The notes beneath the pieces were generated by a model. The model did no database searches and was not told the origin of the DNA. It saw only the letters and a list, made by a program, of their open reading frames with translations. A stretch of DNA of 7,924 nt from an uncultured Clostridia bacterium. GTDB taxonomy: Bacteria; Bacillota; Clostridia; Oscillospirales; Ruminococcaceae. Every line of letters begins with the position of its first letter. Positions within the stretch are counted from its first letter, which is position 1. A program made the position numbers and the translations under genes. The stretch is taken from the NCBI GenBank assembly GCA_945947715.1, contig CAMEYZ010000097.1, forward strand, positions 1-7,924, given 5' to 3'. Positions 1-5,278 of the stretch are shown here, piece after piece.

Positions 1-121
1 CGGTGGGTGTGATGAGCTCACTGTCCTAGAAGGCGATGCCAAGCTCCTCGGCAAGCTTTTTGCCGATTATCCTTCCGCCCGAACCGTGTTCTCTGGCGAT
101 GGTTACTATGTATTTTTTCAT
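1..121 (-). pseudogene. Cytidylate kinase-like family protein (P-loop), 5' part only, interrupted by an in-frame TAG
   Basis: The reverse strand reads from an ATG at 121 (MKKYIVTIAREHGSGG...) and contains the glycine-rich GSGGRIIGKKLAEELGI segment typical of the N-terminal nucleotide-binding loop of cytidylate-kinase-like (Cytidylate_kin2) proteins. Codon 32 (plus positions 26-28) is TAG, and the same frame then continues DSELITPT to the window edge. Family members usually have Tyr-Asp at this point (a FYD-type motif), so the TAG sits where a Tyr codon (TAC/TAT) is expected, one base change away. A purine-rich site (AAGGGAGA) lies upstream of the ATG and a strong promoter lies further upstream, so the 5' end looks intact and expressed. 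As written the product would be a 31-residue stub. It could be a recent nonsense mutation or a base-calling error. The substrate of this family is generally not known. The family call is confident; pseudogene status is uncertain because most of the gene lies outside the window. Confidence 0.72.
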
Positions 122-165
122 AAAAAGCTCTCCCTTCCGAAGTAAGATAACTTCTATTTATACTT

Positions 166-194
166 ATTATATCAGAACGGGAGTTCAAAGTCAA
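166..194 (-). promoter_or_regulatory. Sigma-A promoter for the kinase-like gene
   Basis: On the reverse strand TTGACT (plus 189-194) is followed after exactly 17 bp by TATAAT (plus 166-171). The region upstream of the -35 box (about 195-240) is very AT-rich, which could act as an UP element. Predicted transcription start is near position 159, giving a leader of roughly 38 nt before the ATG at 121. This is read directly from sequence; activity is inferred. Confidence 0.8.
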
Positions 195-203
195 TAGTTT
201 TTT

Positions 204-224
204 GTGATATTTTTAAATTATCAC
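204..224. repeat. Short inverted repeat GTGATA-9 nt-TATCAC between the operon end and the kinase-like promoter
   Basis: Six-base arms at 204-209 and 219-224 are perfect reverse complements around a 9-nt AT-rich centre. It lies downstream of the last gene of the minus-strand operon and 9 bp upstream of the -35 box of the kinase-like gene. It lacks a GC-rich stem and is not followed by a run of T on the minus strand (A residues follow), so it is not a classical intrinsic terminator for that operon. It may be a protein-binding site or chance in AT-rich DNA. Confidence 0.3.
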
Positions 225-253
225 TTATAGATATGTTGAATTTTTGTGCATAA

Positions 254-898
254 TCACAGTAAATTAAATATTTCCTCGGGAGAGTCGATTATTGCCGACG
301 CGCCGTTTTTTTCAAGAAATTCTCTGCCCTTAAAGCCCCAGGATACGGAAATGCAGGGCATTCCCGCATTGGCAGCTGTCATTATATCCACCTCGGAATC
401 TCCCACATACACGGCATTCTCCGCCTTTTCGCCTATCTCCGACAGTGCAGCGAAAACCGAATCGGGTGAGGGCTTTCTGGACACTCCATCTCGCTCGCCG
501 ATAGCTGCCGACACCAGACCCTCAAAAAAGTCTGCGGAAAGCTCCTTCACGGCAAAATCCGCCTTGTTTGATACTATCGCCGTTTTCAGCCCCATGGACT
601 GCATTTTCTCCAGCATCGGCATTATCCCCTCATAGGGGCAGGTCTTTACACGGCAGTACTTCGCATAGTGCTCCTTGAATGAGGAAAACGCCTCCTCCAG
701 CTTCGGGTCATTTTCCCCGCCGGGCACCGAGCGTATCATCAGCTTACGTATGCCATTGCCCACAAATCCCCGTACCTCGTCCTTTGTGCGAGGCGGATAA
801 CCGCACATTTCAAGTGCATAGTTCACACTGTTTTTCAGGTCCTCCAACGTATTCAGAAGAGTTCCGTCAAGGTCAAAAATCACTGCTCTGTATTTCAT
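254..898 (-). CDS. HAD-superfamily phosphatase, phosphoglycolate phosphatase-like
   Basis: This 214-residue cytoplasmic hydrolase has all four HAD motifs. Motif I is DLDGT (nucleophile Asp9, acid/base Asp11), followed by a helical C1-type cap (about residues 16-85). Motif II is IVSNK (Ser110), motif III has Lys142 in SRKPSPD, and motif IV is GDSEVD (Asp167, Asp171). Length and motif spacing fit the Gph/PpaX type, which dephosphorylates small sugar phosphates such as 2-phosphoglycolate or pyrophosphate; the exact substrate cannot be read from sequence. I start at the ATG at 898 because GGAG (plus 909-912) sits 10 nt before it. An in-frame TTG at 907 would have its Shine-Dalgarno only 1 nt away. 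It follows the acylphosphatase stop by 5 nt and is the last gene of the minus-strand operon. Stop is TGA. Confidence 0.9.
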   Translation of the reverse strand: MKYRAVIFDLDGTLLNTLEDLKNSVNYALEMCGYPPRTKDEVRGFVGNGIRKLMIRSVPGGENDPKLEEAFSSFKEHYAKYCRVKTCPYEGIMPMLEKMQSMGLKTAIVSNKADFAVKELSADFFEGLVSAAIGERDGVSRKPSPDSVFAALSEIGEKAENAVYVGDSEVDIMTAANAGMPCISVSWGFKGREFLEKNGASAIIDSPEEIFNLL

Positions 899-903
899 TG
901 CTT

Positions 904-1173
904 TCAATCTCCAATCACAAAATCCCTGTCGGACTCCGACAGTTCAAGCTTTTTAATTTCCATATTTGTTATGTTCACATATCTTCCGTTGTCTATCATC
1001 TCAACCATTTTGTCGATATCCTCACGCTCTCCCTGGACCTCGCAGAGCACCGTGCCATCGGGACAGTTTTTCACCCAGCCCGTCAGCCCCAGCGAATTTG
1101 CGCTGTGATATGCTCTGTAGCGGAAGCCCACGCCCTGAACATCGCCGTAAAATCTTATCCTGAGACGTTCCAT
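904..1173 (-). CDS. acyP: Acylphosphatase
   Basis: This 89-residue protein hydrolyses carboxyl-phosphate bonds of acyl phosphates (EC 3.6.1.7). The signature GDVQGVGFRYRA at residues 10-21 holds the phosphate-binding loop and catalytic Arg18, and VKNCPDGTV (34-42) holds catalytic Asn36. Length matches the usual ~90 residues for the single-domain form. The C-terminus ends FVIGD rather than the common aromatic-basic ending, a minor variation. The upstream DUF6472-like gene stops 4 nt before the ATG. The only Shine-Dalgarno-like sequence is a weak GAGAAAG in the end of that gene, so translation is probably coupled. Downstream, the HAD phosphatase begins 5 nt after the stop. Two small phosphatases in one transcript suggests housekeeping clean-up of phosphometabolites, but that is inference. 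Confidence 0.95.
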   Translation of the reverse strand: MERLRIRFYGDVQGVGFRYRAYHSANSLGLTGWVKNCPDGTVLCEVQGEREDIDKMVEMIDNGRYVNITNMEIKKLELSESDRDFVIGD

Positions 1174-1177
1174 ATCA

Positions 1178-1357
1178 TCACTGCTTTCTCGCTATCGCGT
1201 ATTCATCGTCGGAGGAATAGTAGGGACAGTTATCAAAGCTGCCCTCCATAAACCGGCTCATCTCGTCCTCGTCAAGGTCCATATCGCAGAAATAATAATC
1301 GTATTCATCATCGTAAACATAATACGCACAGCTTTCGCAGTTGGTTTTTCCTGCCAT
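1178..1357 (-). CDS. DUF6472-like small four-cysteine acidic protein
   Basis: This 59-residue protein begins MAGKTNCESCAYYVYDDEYD. Cysteines at positions 7, 10, 24 and 44 form a CxxC...C...C pattern that could bind a metal such as zinc; the residues between them are rich in Asp, Glu and Tyr, giving a strongly acidic middle (DMDLDEDE). The C-terminal DEYAIARKQ resembles the conserved end of the DUF6472 family, which I recall from Clostridia and which has no known function. The frame is open further upstream, but the ATG at 1357 is preferred because GGAAGGAAG (plus 1365-1373) lies 7 nt ahead and the residues before it do not look conserved. It sits 4 nt after the exporter subunit stop and 4 nt before acylphosphatase. 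Family assignment is from memory of the motif. Confidence 0.8.
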   Translation of the reverse strand: MAGKTNCESCAYYVYDDEYDYYFCDMDLDEDEMSRFMEGSFDNCPYYSSDDEYAIARKQ

Positions 1358-1361
1358 AATA

Positions 1362-1841
1362 TCACTTCCTTCCGGCACAATTGCGCTTTTTACTGCGTTT
1401 TGTCCTTGCAATTCCCACTATCCTGAAAAAGGACGATACCACAAATATTCCCATTGCTATAGCTCCTGCAACGCCTATGGTCCGAAGCGCTAAGTCTGCG
1501 CCCGTTTTGCTTTTGTGCATGATAAACGCATACATGGTGCTGTACAGCATACCTCCCGGCACAAGGGGGATTATCGACACGATAAGGTACATATTCGCAG
1601 GAACATGAAGTCCTCTTGCCAGTATCTCCGAAAAAAGCGCCGCCGCTGCTGCAGCTGCAAAGGTAGCTGTCATCTCGCCGAAATTCAGATAGTCCATAAA
1701 GGAAAAGATGAGCTGACTTATAAATGCTCCCGCCGACGCCAGCAGCAGATGCTTCGGACGGATATTGAACTGTACTGCAAACGCCGCACAGGCTGCCGTT
1801 GAAAACAAGCAGCCTTTCAGCAGCTCCTCCTGTATTTCCAT
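1362..1841 (-). CDS. Threonine/serine exporter family protein, small membrane subunit (YjjB-like, ThrE_2)
   Basis: This 159-residue integral membrane protein has about five hydrophobic helices (roughly residues 8-24, 31-52, 57-76, 82-104 and 118-142). The signature IIPLVPGGMLY (90-100) is the conserved Pro-Gly segment of the ThrE C-terminal half (DUF3815/ThrE_2). A basic tail (RTKRSKKR) ends the protein. In Corynebacterium the two ThrE halves are one fused exporter; in many Firmicutes and in E. coli (YjjP/YjjB) they are separate proteins thought to work together. The larger half is encoded immediately upstream with a 14-nt gap. A textbook Shine-Dalgarno (AGGAGGT, plus 1848-1854) lies 6 nt before the ATG. 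The substrate (threonine/serine, or a dicarboxylate as suggested for E. coli YjjPB) cannot be told from sequence. Confidence 0.9.
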   Translation of the reverse strand: MEIQEELLKGCLFSTAACAAFAVQFNIRPKHLLLASAGAFISQLIFSFMDYLNFGEMTATFAAAAAAALFSEILARGLHVPANMYLIVSIIPLVPGGMLYSTMYAFIMHKSKTGADLALRTIGVAGAIAMGIFVVSSFFRIVGIARTKRSKKRNCAGRK

Positions 1842-1847
1842 AGCTCA

Positions 1848-1854
1848 ACCTCCT
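1848..1854 (-). promoter_or_regulatory. Perfect Shine-Dalgarno for the YjjB-like subunit
   Basis: AGGAGGT on the reverse strand, 6 nt upstream of the ATG at 1841. It is the strongest ribosome binding site in the window and overlaps the region right at the end of the YjjP-like gene, whose TGA is at 1856-1858. This may raise output of the small subunit relative to the large one. Confidence 0.75.
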
Positions 1855-1855
1855 G

Positions 1856-2605
1856 TCAGCGGAACATAGCGATAACGCTTCCTGCACCAACAGCCATTGC
1901 CACTGCTGCCGTGAACGCTTCCGCTATCGTATATATCCCCGCCATAAGATCGCCGGATATAAAATCCCGCATGCCGTTTGTAATAGACACTCCCGGCACC
2001 ATTGTCATCAGCGCACTTATGACCACCGTATCATAGCTTTCGATAAGCTTCAGCTTGAATATTCCTATCGCAAAAAGTGCCGCCGCCGCAGAACACGTCA
2101 CATTTATCAGAAATGCGCTGAGATCCCGCTTTGTCATAATATATGTCAGAAGGAATATTATCCCCGCAGCCCCCGCTCCCACCAGCGCAGACCTGATATC
2201 TCCGCCGAAAAAGAACACAAAGGAAAATCCCACCAGCAGGTAGCTTGCAAGCTGTATCCCAGTTCCATACACAGGACGGCTCTCAATCTTGGATATTTCC
2301 TTCTTGACCTTGATAAAATCAGGCTTTTCGCGGCATATTTTCCGACAGAGCCTGTTATACTCGCCAACACGGTCAAGATTTGTAATGCGAGTATTTATCC
2401 GCACGCTCTGGGTAAGAGGACTTCTGTCCTTTTTATAGACCGTCACCACAATATTGGACGGGATAGCATACACCTCAGCACTTGTATAGCCGTAAGCCGC
2501 GCATATCCTGTTGACGCTTTCCTCAACGCGGTAAACCTCCGCGCCGTACTGAGTAAGCTTTTTCCCGATATAGCATACTATTTCCAGAAGCTCAGTTTCG
2601 TTCAT
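1856..2605 (-). CDS. Threonine/serine exporter family protein, large subunit (YjjP-like, ThrE_1/DUF1212)
   Basis: This 249-residue protein has a soluble N-terminal domain (about 1-115) opening with the GKKLTQYGAEVYRVEESV segment typical of DUF1212/ThrE_1. About five transmembrane helices follow (roughly 116-133, 138-157, 162-182, 192-210 and 219-247). The segment MTMVPGVSITNGMRD (200-214) followed by SGD (217-219) is the family's most conserved membrane motif, with Pro204-Gly205, Asn210, Arg213 and Asp214. It pairs with the YjjB-like protein encoded 14 nt downstream to make a complete ThrE-type exporter. The start codon follows directly after the TAA of the upstream reductase gene (TAAATG, no gap). 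Its Shine-Dalgarno (GGAGGG) is embedded in the reductase's last codons, about 12 nt ahead, so the two genes are translationally linked. Substrate is inferred from family only. Confidence 0.93.
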   Translation of the reverse strand: MNETELLEIVCYIGKKLTQYGAEVYRVEESVNRICAAYGYTSAEVYAIPSNIVVTVYKKDRSPLTQSVRINTRITNLDRVGEYNRLCRKICREKPDFIKVKKEISKIESRPVYGTGIQLASYLLVGFSFVFFFGGDIRSALVGAGAAGIIFLLTYIMTKRDLSAFLINVTCSAAAALFAIGIFKLKLIESYDTVVISALMTMVPGVSITNGMRDFISGDLMAGIYTIAEAFTAAVAMAVGAGSVIAMFR

Positions 2606-3337
2606 TTACAGCGTTATCCCTCCATCAACGGAAAGTACCTGTCCCGTAACAAAGCCCGCCTTCTGCGAAGCAAAATATGAGACCGCCTCCGCCACGTCCT
2701 CAGGTATGCCCAGCCTCATTACGGGAGCTTCATCACGTAGCAGGTCAAGTGTTTCACCGTCAAGATGACTGTTCATCTCGGTGGTTATCACTCCCGGAGC
2801 GATGCAGTTCACGGTTATCCCCGAGGGTCCCAGCTCCTTGGCAAGCGCCTTTGTCATGCCGATAAGCGCCGCCTTTGCCGCCGAATAATGGACCTCGCAG
2901 GAGCCTCCCGAAACGCCCCACATGGACGATATATTTATCACCCGCCCGTACTTCTGATGTATCATAAAGGGCAGCGCAGCCTGTGTTACAAGATATGCCC
3001 CTTTTACGTCCACATTAAACATTCTGTCCCATTTTTCCTCGGTTATGTCGCAGAACATTATCTGCTCAGCGATACCTGCGTTGTTGACGACTATCTCAGC
3101 TCCGCCAGTCTCAGCGGTTATTTTTTCAAGCATTTCCGAAACGGCTTTCCCGTCGGAGATATCCGCCCTGTAAAGTGCGCCATTTCCGCCCTGTGCTCTG
3201 ATGATGGATAGAGTTTCCTCAGCGGCGGCTGTGTTTTCCTTATAATTCACCGCGATAAAATATCCGTCCTGCGCAAGCTTCACAGCTATTGCTCTTCCTA
3301 TTCCTCTTGAAGCACCTGTTACGAGGGCTGTTTTCAT
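2606..3337 (-). CDS. ymfI: FabG-like short-chain dehydrogenase, probably elongation factor P 5-aminopentanone reductase (YmfI)
   Basis: This 243-residue SDR has the cofactor loop TGASRGIG (7-14), NNAG (85-88), Asn108 and the catalytic triad Ser138, Tyr151, Lys155, at the same positions as in E. coli FabG. It ends with the usual VDGGITL. The active-site stretch SSMWGVSGGSCEVHYS differs from FabG of fatty-acid synthesis and matches the SS-x-WG-x-x-G-x-SCEV-x-YS pattern I recall for Bacillus YmfI and its clostridial relatives. YmfI reduces the 5-aminopentanone group on elongation factor P during its lysine modification. There are no fatty-acid genes (fabF, acpP) beside it, which fits. The start at 3337 is chosen among three near ATGs because AAAGGGA (plus 3347-3353) is 9 nt ahead of it; the others lie 0 and 3 nt from that site. 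First gene of the operon. SDR assignment is near certain; the YmfI role is moderate. Confidence 0.88.
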   Translation of the reverse strand: MKTALVTGASRGIGRAIAVKLAQDGYFIAVNYKENTAAAEETLSIIRAQGGNGALYRADISDGKAVSEMLEKITAETGGAEIVVNNAGIAEQIMFCDITEEKWDRMFNVDVKGAYLVTQAALPFMIHQKYGRVINISSMWGVSGGSCEVHYSAAKAALIGMTKALAKELGPSGITVNCIAPGVITTEMNSHLDGETLDLLRDEAPVMRLGIPEDVAEAVSYFASQKAGFVTGQVLSVDGGITL

Positions 3338-3346
3338 TATCATCAT

Positions 3347-3353
3347 TCCCTTT
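3347..3353 (-). promoter_or_regulatory. Shine-Dalgarno deciding the ymfI-like start
   Basis: AAAGGGA on the reverse strand is followed by ATG ATG ATA ATG. Only the last ATG (3337) has a workable 9-nt spacing; those at 3346 and 3343 are 0 and 3 nt away. A protein starting MKTALVTG also fits the SDR family's usual N-terminus. Confidence 0.7.
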
Positions 3354-3363
3354 CGATATTATT

Positions 3364-3392
3364 ATTATAGCACCGAAAAAAGATACTGTCAA
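3364..3392 (-). promoter_or_regulatory. Consensus sigma-A promoter of the minus-strand operon
   Basis: On the reverse strand a perfect TTGACA (plus 3387-3392) is followed by exactly 17 bp and a perfect TATAAT (plus 3364-3369). Predicted start of transcription is near 3357, only about 20 nt before the first ATG, which leaves no space for a riboswitch or attenuator. A strong constitutive promoter is expected unless a repressor binds at the adjacent palindrome. Confidence 0.88.
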
Positions 3393-3395
3393 GAT

Positions 3396-3411
3396 AGGAA
3401 AAATTTATCCT
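3396..3411. promoter_or_regulatory. Imperfect 16-bp palindrome, candidate operator of the leftward promoter
   Basis: AGGAAAAA at 3396-3403 faces TTTATCCT at 3404-3411; seven of the eight base pairs are symmetric. It ends 3 bp upstream of the -35 box of the leftward promoter. The position would suit an activator or a repressor. Sequence is AT-rich, so chance symmetry is possible. Confidence 0.35.
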
Positions 3412-3421
3412 TCAAACAGCA

Positions 3422-3438
3422 TAAAATAGGCTATTTTA
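3422..3438. promoter_or_regulatory. Perfect 8-1-8 palindrome, candidate operator of the rightward promoter
   Basis: TAAAATAG at 3422-3429 and CTATTTTA at 3431-3438 are exact reverse complements around a single G at 3430. It ends 3 bp upstream of the -35 box of the rightward promoter, mirroring the geometry of the palindrome beside the leftward promoter. As RNA it would make a weak AT stem without a poly-U tail, so a DNA-binding site is more likely than a terminator. The cognate regulator is not in the window. Confidence 0.45.
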
Positions 3439-3441
3439 CCG

Positions 3442-3470
3442 TTGAAAATATACCAATAATGTGATATAAT
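3442..3470 (+). promoter_or_regulatory. Sigma-A promoter (extended -10) of the proBA operon
   Basis: TTGAAA (3442-3447), a 17-bp spacer and TATAAT (3465-3470), with TG at 3462-3463 making an extended -10. Predicted start is near 3477, leaving a leader of about 32 nt before the ATG at 3509, too short for a T-box or other leader-based proline control. A 6-9-6 inverted repeat (ATAATG 3456-3461, CATTAT 3471-3476) is centred on the -10 box. Confidence 0.85.
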
Positions 3471-3508
3471 CATTATATGTGAATCCATATCCGAAAGGAA
3501 AATAATCT

Positions 3509-4459
3509 ATGAAAATTGCCATTCTCGAGGAACAGACTGTTACAAGCGGCGGCGAGGTCTCCTTTGACGAGATACGCTCTCTGGGAGAAGCTGTCTGCTT
3601 TCCGCTGACCCCACAGGATAAGGTCGTCCAGAATGTGGGCGACTGCGAAGCTGCCATTATCAATAAGACCGTGTTCACCCGCGAGGTCATGGAGAAATGC
3701 CCGAACCTTAAATACATCGGACTTTGCGCCACAGGCTACAACAACGTTGATGTAAAGGCTGCATCGGAGCTTGGCATCACTGTGTGCAACTGCCCTGCCT
3801 ATTCAACAGATGCGGTGGCTCAGCAGGTGTTCTCCTACATTCTCCATTTCATGAACAGAGTATCCGAATATGACTCCGACGTCCATAACGGCGGCTGGAT
3901 AAATTCTCCTACCTTCTCATATTTTACATTTCCAACCTATGAGCTTACGGGCATGACCCTCGGTATCATCGGCTTCGGCTCGATAGGCGCACGTGTGGCG
4001 GAAATTGCCCGTGTTTTCGGAATGGATATCCTCGCATATTCAAGAACGCCGAAAAATATCCCCGGAATAAAGTTCGTCCCACTGGAGGACATCTTCCGCA
4101 AAAGCGATATCATCACCCTTCACTGTCCGCTGACCGACGAAACTCAGGGGCTTATCAACATAGATAATCTGAAGCTGTGCAAGCCAACGGCTATCGTCAT
4201 CAACACCTCAAGAGGACCGGTCGTAAACGAAAAGGACCTTGCATATGCTCTGGAAAACAACATCATAGCAGGCGCAGCAGTGGACGTTATCTCCTTAGAG
4301 CCTATGAAAAAGGAAAATCCTCTGATAAATGCTCCAAACTGCGTTATCACTCCCCATGTGGCATGGGCGCCTGTCCAGACAAGACAGCGGCTTATGAAAA
4401 TAGCTGCGGAAAATCTTCGGGCATTTATTAACGGAAAGCCACAAAATAAGGTAAACTGA
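3509..4459 (+). CDS. D-2-hydroxyacid dehydrogenase
   Basis: This 316-residue cytoplasmic enzyme interconverts a 2-oxoacid and a D-2-hydroxyacid with a nicotinamide cofactor. The N-terminal substrate domain contains ATGYNNVD (74-81), followed by the Rossmann loop GFGSIG (155-160). The catalytic residues are Arg235 in NTSRGPVV, Glu264 in VDVISLEP and His283 in ITPHVAW. The second strand of the nucleotide fold ends AYSRTP (Ser178-Arg179) instead of an Asp that would bind the ribose of NADH, hinting at NADPH use; this is inference. Closest functional guesses are hydroxypyruvate/glyoxylate reductase or a 2-ketoacid reductase; the sequence does not settle it. ATG at 3509 has AAAGGAA about 8 nt ahead. 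It is the first gene after the rightward promoter and is followed 16 nt later by proB, so it is co-transcribed with proline synthesis genes, an unusual partner. Confidence 0.93.
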   Translation: MKIAILEEQTVTSGGEVSFDEIRSLGEAVCFPLTPQDKVVQNVGDCEAAIINKTVFTREVMEKCPNLKYIGLCATGYNNVDVKAASELGITVCNCPAYSTDAVAQQVFSYILHFMNRVSEYDSDVHNGGWINSPTFSYFTFPTYELTGMTLGIIGFGSIGARVAEIARVFGMDILAYSRTPKNIPGIKFVPLEDIFRKSDIITLHCPLTDETQGLINIDNLKLCKPTAIVINTSRGPVVNEKDLAYALENNIIAGAAVDVISLEPMKKENPLINAPNCVITPHVAWAPVQTRQRLMKIAAENLRAFINGKPQNKVN

Positions 4460-4475
4460 AAGGAATATACACATC

Positions 4476-5261
4476 ATGTACAATATCGACGACAAGAAAA
4501 GAATCATTATCAAGGTGGGCACCTCCACCCTTACTCACAGAACTGGCCGCCTCAATATCCGCAGAATGGAGAATCTCGTGAAGGTCATTGCTGACCTCCA
4601 GAACGGCGGAAGACAGATAATCCTCGTATCATCGGGAGCTATCGGTCTGGGAATGTCCAAAATGGGCATGACCGAAAAGCCTAAGGACACTATCACCAAG
4701 CAGGCTTGCGCTGCGGTTGGACAGTGCGAGCTGATGTACATCTACGACAAGCTTTTCGGCAGCTACAACATCAACGTAGCACAGATACTGCTGACTAAGT
4801 ATACTCTGGATTCTCCGCGCAAGAATAATATCAGCAACACTCTTGAAAGACTTATCCAGTCGAACATTATCCCTATCGTCAACGAAAACGACACCATCGC
4901 TATTGATGAGCTGGAGCTTGAAGTGGGCGAGAACGATACCCTTGCCGCTTATGTGGGATATTTCTGCAAGGCGGATATGCTCATTATACTGTCGGATATC
5001 GACGGACTCTTCGACAGCGACCCTCACACTAATCCTAATGCAAAGCTTATCCCCATTGTCCACAGCATCGATGGCGATATCATGAAGCTGGCAGGAGGCG
5101 CAGGCTCTGCTCTGGGCAGCGGCGGAATGGTGACAAAGCTCAACGCAGCAAAGATATCCCTTGACGCAGGCATGGACATGGCTGTCCTCAACGGAAGAAA
5201 TCCCGAGGTGCTCTACGATTTCTTCGACGGTAAGGAAATAGGTACGATATTCACAAAGTGA
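4476..5261 (+). CDS. proB: Glutamate 5-kinase, short form without PUA domain
   Basis: ProB phosphorylates L-glutamate with ATP to gamma-glutamyl phosphate (EC 2.7.2.11), the first step of proline synthesis. The 261 residues form one amino-acid kinase domain: IIIKVGTSTL (10-19, ATP/phosphate-binding Lys13), VSSGAIGLGM (51-60), NENDTIAIDE (136-145, glutamate site), GENDTLAA (151-158), then LSDIDGLFDSDP and GGMVTKLNAA near the C-terminus. The E. coli enzyme is about 367 residues because it carries a C-terminal PUA domain; that domain is absent here, and the gene ends cleanly with TGA right before proA, so this is a natural short form rather than a truncation. ATG is preceded by AAAGGAA that overlaps the previous gene's stop. 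Feedback control by proline is usual for the family. Confidence 0.96.
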   Translation: MYNIDDKKRIIIKVGTSTLTHRTGRLNIRRMENLVKVIADLQNGGRQIILVSSGAIGLGMSKMGMTEKPKDTITKQACAAVGQCELMYIYDKLFGSYNINVAQILLTKYTLDSPRKNNISNTLERLIQSNIIPIVNENDTIAIDELELEVGENDTLAAYVGYFCKADMLIILSDIDGLFDSDPHTNPNAKLIPIVHSIDGDIMKLAGGAGSALGSGGMVTKLNAAKISLDAGMDMAVLNGRNPEVLYDFFDGKEIGTIFTK

Positions 5262-5264
5262 CCG

Positions 5265-5270
5265 AAAGGA
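5265..5270 (+). promoter_or_regulatory. Shine-Dalgarno deciding the proA start
   Basis: AAAGGA lies 8 nt before the ATG at 5279. It rules out an in-frame GTG at 5258 that lies ahead of it inside the proB stop codon, and an out-of-frame ATG at 5271 that directly abuts it. Confidence 0.7.
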
Positions 5271-5278
5271 ATGATATC

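Noticed and set aside
1..121. Reassigned TAG codon (alternative genetic code)
   Set aside because: Ten other complete genes covering most of the window have no internal TAG, which would be expected if TAG were used as a sense codon.
246..635. A 129-codon plus-strand frame opposite the HAD phosphatase
   Set aside because: The opposite strand has all four HAD motifs; this frame is low in recognisable features.
1390..1890. A 166-codon minus-strand frame overlapping the YjjB-like gene
   Set aside because: The YjjB-like frame has the perfect Shine-Dalgarno, membrane helices and family motif; this frame is a Ser/Cys-rich shadow.
3471..3508. Leader-based proline control (T-box or riboswitch) ahead of the proBA operon
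   Set aside because: The predicted leader is only about 32 nt and has no T-box motif or hairpin-terminator pair.
4629..5063. A 144-codon open frame on the minus strand opposite proB
   Set aside because: Shadow of proB; no motif and no start signal.
5258..5278. Earlier GTG start for proA and a tiny ATG-ATA-TCA-TGA frame between proB and proA
   Set aside because: The GTG lies inside the proB stop, before the Shine-Dalgarno. The ATG at 5271 directly abuts AAAGGA, too close for initiation, and encodes only three residues; its TGA overlap with the proA ATG is probably chance.
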